From: Halobaculum roseum
GTDB taxonomy: Archaea; Halobacteriota; Halobacteria; Halobacteriales; Haloferacaceae
Assembly (NCBI RefSeq): GCF_019880245.1
Contig: NZ_CP082286.1
Span: forward strand, 612,521-676,520
Length of the DNA stretch: 64,000 nucleotides
Direction of reading: 5' to 3'
A program made the translations under genes and the position numbers. The notes beneath the pieces are model-generated. The model did not search any database, was not told where the DNA came from, and worked only from the letters and a program-made list of their open reading frames with translations. Numbering within the stretch: position 1 is the stretch's first letter; each line of letters opens with the position of its first letter. This document shows, piece after piece, positions 61,402-64,000 of this stretch.

Positions 61402-62087
61402 GGTTCAGATTAGCGGTTCCATGCGAAGGCGAACGCTTGAAGCTAATTTTCGACGGTGTCTGCTTGGGCGTGGCTGAAACAGTTTGAGAACTAGTTGGTC
61501 CGGCGTTTGAGTTCTCGGAAGACACGTACGACACTGTTCCGATTACCGTGTTTTTCGTATCTGTAATCGAGGCCGTGTCGGTGAAGTGCTGCTTGGAGCC
61601 ACGCTGCATAATCGACGAGAAAGAGCGCGTCATCGACGAGATTTTTCTCGCGGAGTTCGGAGAGGACATCTCGGATATCACTCGATTTCTCGTCGGAAAG
61701 AGCTTGACGTGCAGCAAGCCGTTCGTATCGGAATCGCCAGCAGCGTACAGCCAGAAGCGTTCGTCCTTCAGGTGGATCACGGTTACGTCAACCGCAACGT
61801 AATCCGGGTTGGCGCCATCACGCGGCTGTAAATCTGCCTTTTTGTACCCAATTGTGAACGGTCGTGCGGCCCCGCTCGACACCCAACAATTTGAAAATAG
61901 AAACGGTATCCGAAAGTGATAGTCCAGCCAGATGGAGTCGGATACCGAACTTCATCGCGGGCTCAAGTGTCGCCTCTCGCTCCAGAAAATCTAACTCGAA
62001 GCAGTCGCTACCTCCGATGAGGCGGGCGATTTCTGGCATAGACCACTAAAAGTTCGCTCTACCTCACTCTTCATCCTTATCTGAACA
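61402..62087 (-). mobile_element. Decayed IS6-type element
   Basis: Ends are inverted repeats with GTTCAGATTAG at the left (from 61403) and CTTATCTGAAC at the right (to 62086), total about 686 bp. It abuts the IS1595 remnant directly. It contains a broken transposase on the minus strand. Confidence 0.65.
61405..62039 (-). pseudogene. IS6-type transposase, frameshifted
   Basis: MPEIARLIGGSDCFELDFLE, PAMKFGIRLHLAGLSLSDTV and GVERGRTTVHNWVQK give the N-terminal part from 62039. The next frame has KADLQPRDGANPDYVAVDVT, FWLYAAGDSDTNGLLHVKLF, in which the expected Val-Asp-Glu-Thr reads VDVT. A later shift yields the end FRELKRRTN..., now only in another frame. At least two frameshifts. The family is the short haloarchaeal IS6 type. 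Confidence 0.75.
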
Positions 62088-62223
62088 CTCCCCCAGAGCG
62101 CATATGGTTAAAGGGAACCCTTTGCGATCAATAATTGAGAGAACTTGCCAGAAATGAAAACTGGAAGATGTTAACACACTTATTTATATATCCGATTGTG
62201 TGTGAAGATATATAACGAGCTGA

Positions 62224-63453
62224 TCAGCAATTCTCTTCCTGAAAGCGAACTACTGCCTTAAATCGTTTCAAAATCTCCTCTTTGGAGAATTCACTTTCTA
62301 TAGTTTGTATGGCCTTTTTTGAATAAAGAGACTGTTCCGCAGCCAATACTTCTTCAATAGCTGCAGCAATTGTTTCAGGGTTATCATCTGCCAAAAGCAC
62401 ACCGTTTTCATGATCTTGGATAATATCTGGGATACTTCCTGCTGGAGATACGACTGGAATAACACCCCGGGCCATAGCTTCTTGTAGTGCTTTGGGAAGC
62501 CCTTCGGACTTTGATGGTAAGGCAAATATCTTAGCATCTTCCAGAATCTCCATAGCCCGCTTTCGGGAAACCCAGCCAGTGAATTCTATAACATCACTTG
62601 TTTGTGGGTTAGAATTAAGCTTTGACTCTAAATCTGCGCGGATATTTCCGTCACCTATGAACAGAACTCTATCGATAGAACAACTTTCTTTTTTCATTAG
62701 TATCTCAATTGCTTTAGCCAATTTGTCTGCCCCCTTGAGTTCAATAATTCTACCTAAGAAAACTATAACATTATCCCGATCTGTTATCGGAGAAGGGGAA
62801 TCGGGAATTGATTCATAATTAAATCGTAGTTTGTGGGTCTTATACTCAAAATCTTCTAGTAAATTGTATTCAACCATTGCCTCTGAGAAAACAACGATAC
62901 GGTCCGCAATACGATAGGCCGTTCGCTCAAAAAAGTACGAAAGAAAAGCCAGTAGCTTCCCCCACCTACCCCACGATGATTCATTCTTAAATCCTTTCGT
63001 CGGTTTACCCGTAACGGCGATGATGATGTCATGCCCAGTTGATTTAGAAACGATCATAGGAAAAATTAATCTATATCCACCGATATGCCAGAAAGTAGTA
63101 TCCAGATCATCTCGATGATCGATGATTGACTTCGATAGCTTAATCTGGAAATAGAGATTGAAGAAAATACTTAACAAGACCGAATCGGAATCCGATTTTT
63201 GAACGGGATCAACGGTGATTGACTGGTGTTTTACGGAAATGTCATCAAAAATAATAACACTATCGTAGGTCTCTATTGACAGATTGGCGATGTTCCTAAT
63301 AGCCTTCTCTGACGCATCTTGTTCATCATCCGGAGGTGGAATCCTTACTATACCAATTCCACTTCCACTAGCCATATAATGAATATTCGTGTACTCTTTT
63401 ATAAATCCTGTTAAAGGGAATGTTTGCATAGGATTGTTGACGAGACGGAGCAA
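62224..63453 (-). CDS. GT4-family glycosyltransferase
   Basis: A 409-residue GT-B enzyme. The C-terminal domain is clear: NVIVFLGRIIELKGADKLAK, DRVLFIGDGNIRADLESKLN, VIEFTGWVSRKRAMEILEDA and SEGLPKALQEAMARGVIPVV followed by SPAGSIPDIIQDHENGVLL. The N-terminal domain is less typical but has FWHIGGYRLIFPMIVSKSTG and the switch segment AYRIADRIVVFSEAMVEYNL. The start is uncertain; an ATG at 63429 would drop eight residues. AT-rich like the island. It lies between two IS remnants and probably adds a sugar to the same polysaccharide. Confidence 0.85.
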   Translation of the reverse strand: MLRLVNNPMQTFPLTGFIKEYTNIHYMASGSGIGIVRIPPPDDEQDASEKAIRNIANLSIETYDSVIIFDDISVKHQSITVDPVQKSDSDSVLLSIFFNLYFQIKLSKSIIDHRDDLDTTFWHIGGYRLIFPMIVSKSTGHDIIIAVTGKPTKGFKNESSWGRWGKLLAFLSYFFERTAYRIADRIVVFSEAMVEYNLLEDFEYKTHKLRFNYESIPDSPSPITDRDNVIVFLGRIIELKGADKLAKAIEILMKKESCSIDRVLFIGDGNIRADLESKLNSNPQTSDVIEFTGWVSRKRAMEILEDAKIFALPSKSEGLPKALQEAMARGVIPVVSPAGSIPDIIQDHENGVLLADDNPETIAAAIEEVLAAEQSLYSKKAIQTIESEFSKEEILKRFKAVVRFQEENC

Positions 63454-63467
63454 TACTCTATTGAGTT

Positions 63468-63735
63468 ATACCAGAGATTGTCCGGTCCATCGGAGGCACC
63501 GACAGCATCGAGTTTGATTTACTGGAGCGGAAAGTGACACCCTCTATGCGACGAAGTTGGGTCTCAGACTTCATCTTGCTAGACTCTCGCTTCCCGCTAC
63601 TATCTCTGTTCTGGGAATGTCGAATGCCAAGTGCTGTCGCTGAACTGTTCACAATTGAGTAGAGAAGGTAGATCTACAGCGACGTAATCGTGCTCGAAAG
63701 ACCATCGAGGTTGACAAGACTGTGGTCCAGCATAA
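63468..63735 (+). pseudogene. IS6-type transposase N-terminal remnant
   Basis: IPEIVRSIGGTDSIEFDLLE and RKVTPSMRRS match the start of the transposase at 61405-62039, but the ATG is now ATA. A frameshift follows (KLGLRLHLARLSLPATISVL in the next frame), and RKTIEVDKTVVQHKSK near 63685-63735 corresponds to the Asp-Glu-Thr region. No intact frame remains. Confidence 0.65.
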
Positions 63736-63866
63736 AAGCAAATAATTCTGCCAGACCGCGACGGTAGTTCCCGTGACAAACCGCTTACCTCGGGTCAATC
63801 TCTATAATCGGAATCCAAGCGATAAACCAGATAAATCAAGCGATAAACCAGATAGTCCTCTCGAAA
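63736..63866. other. Short non-coding stretch with a direct repeat
   Basis: Contains AAGCGATAAACCAGATA twice at about 63818 and 63838 (period 20). No gene is seen. Confidence 0.4.
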
Positions 63867-64000
63867 TCACGCGAGAAACGGCTCGACGATAACATATTCT
63901 TCCCGTCCGACTTGGACCATGATTGCACGCTGCATCACCTGGACTTCGTCAAGAATCTCTTCCCTGACTGCCCCAACAAAGCAATGTCGATTTCTACACC
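63867..64000 (-). CDS. Possible C-terminal end of a gene cut by the window edge
   Basis: A minus-strand frame is open from the window end to a TGA at 63867-63869: REEILDEVQVMQRAIMVQVG, REEYVIVEPFLA. Composition is reasonable for protein, but only about 44 codons are seen and no family is recognised. It could also be chance. Confidence 0.3.
   Translation of the reverse strand, partial: CRNRHCFVGAVREEILDEVQVMQRAIMVQVGREEYVIVEPFLA

Noticed and set aside
53818..63854. Possible CRISPR-like repeats in AT-rich DNA, including the 20-bp period repeat near 63818
   Set aside because: Only two copies with no spacer pattern and no cas genes; a simple local duplication.

Overview
The window is haloarchaeal chromosome (class Halobacteria). 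Most of it is very GC-rich and encodes acidic proteins. Signs of the class are an archaellin with a class III signal peptide, a DUF5786 protein starting MGFGSYDESEQ, the HVO_A0114 DNA-binding family, sdhCDBA order, TATA boxes 26-29 nt upstream of start codons (leaderless transcripts), a Tat-exported protein and haloarchaeal IS families. I cannot name the species.

Layout. (1) 1-19.1 kb is core chromosome: SDR end, methyltransferase, fused hydroxyacyl-CoA dehydrogenase/enoyl-CoA hydratase, AlkA-type glycosylase, lone archaellin, RimK ATP-grasp/retropepsin fusion divergent from an AstE-like metallohydrolase, zinc-ribbon regulator, succinate dehydrogenase operon, a branched-chain-amino-acid-type ABC transporter (livHMGF, no binding protein), GNAT enzyme and tRNA-Thr(UGU). 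(2) 19.1-25 kb is an accessory island beside that tRNA: Tat-secreted protein, dead integrase fragment, unknown gene, a candidate restriction endonuclease divergent from a complete m5C methyltransferase, small zinc protein, frameshifted gene and a HicBA pair. (3) 25.4-40.6 kb is core again: secreted beta-helix protein, CHY zinc finger, MsrA, methyltransferase, beta-lactamase-fold hydrolase, uridine-phosphorylase-like enzyme, NDH-2-like oxidoreductase, HTH regulator, epimerase, large membrane protein and a 988-residue FtsX-type permease.

(4) 40.9-49.7 kb is a graveyard of toxin-antitoxin loci: DUF6516 (nonsense mutation)/HVO_A0114 under twin palindromic operators, RHH with a broken RelE, an intact MNT/HEPN pair with its own palindrome, an orphan VapB-like antitoxin, an orphan winged-helix protein, and a Nudix fragment joined to a ruined UvrD-type helicase. 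Intact genes among them include a SufS-SufU fusion and a YdjM-like membrane protein. (5) 49.9-63.5 kb is an AT-rich surface-polysaccharide island: KpsS/KpsC-like capsule protein, Wzx-type flippase, two GT4 glycosyltransferases and three alkaline-phosphatase-superfamily proteins (two of them paralogues on opposite strands). It is littered with decayed insertion sequences, including an ISH3-type element nested in an IS6-type element with both inverted-repeat pairs and a 5-bp target duplication visible.

The genes most likely to reward follow-up are the restriction-modification island, the SufS-SufU fusion, the twin-operator TA locus and the archaeal capsule-like cluster.
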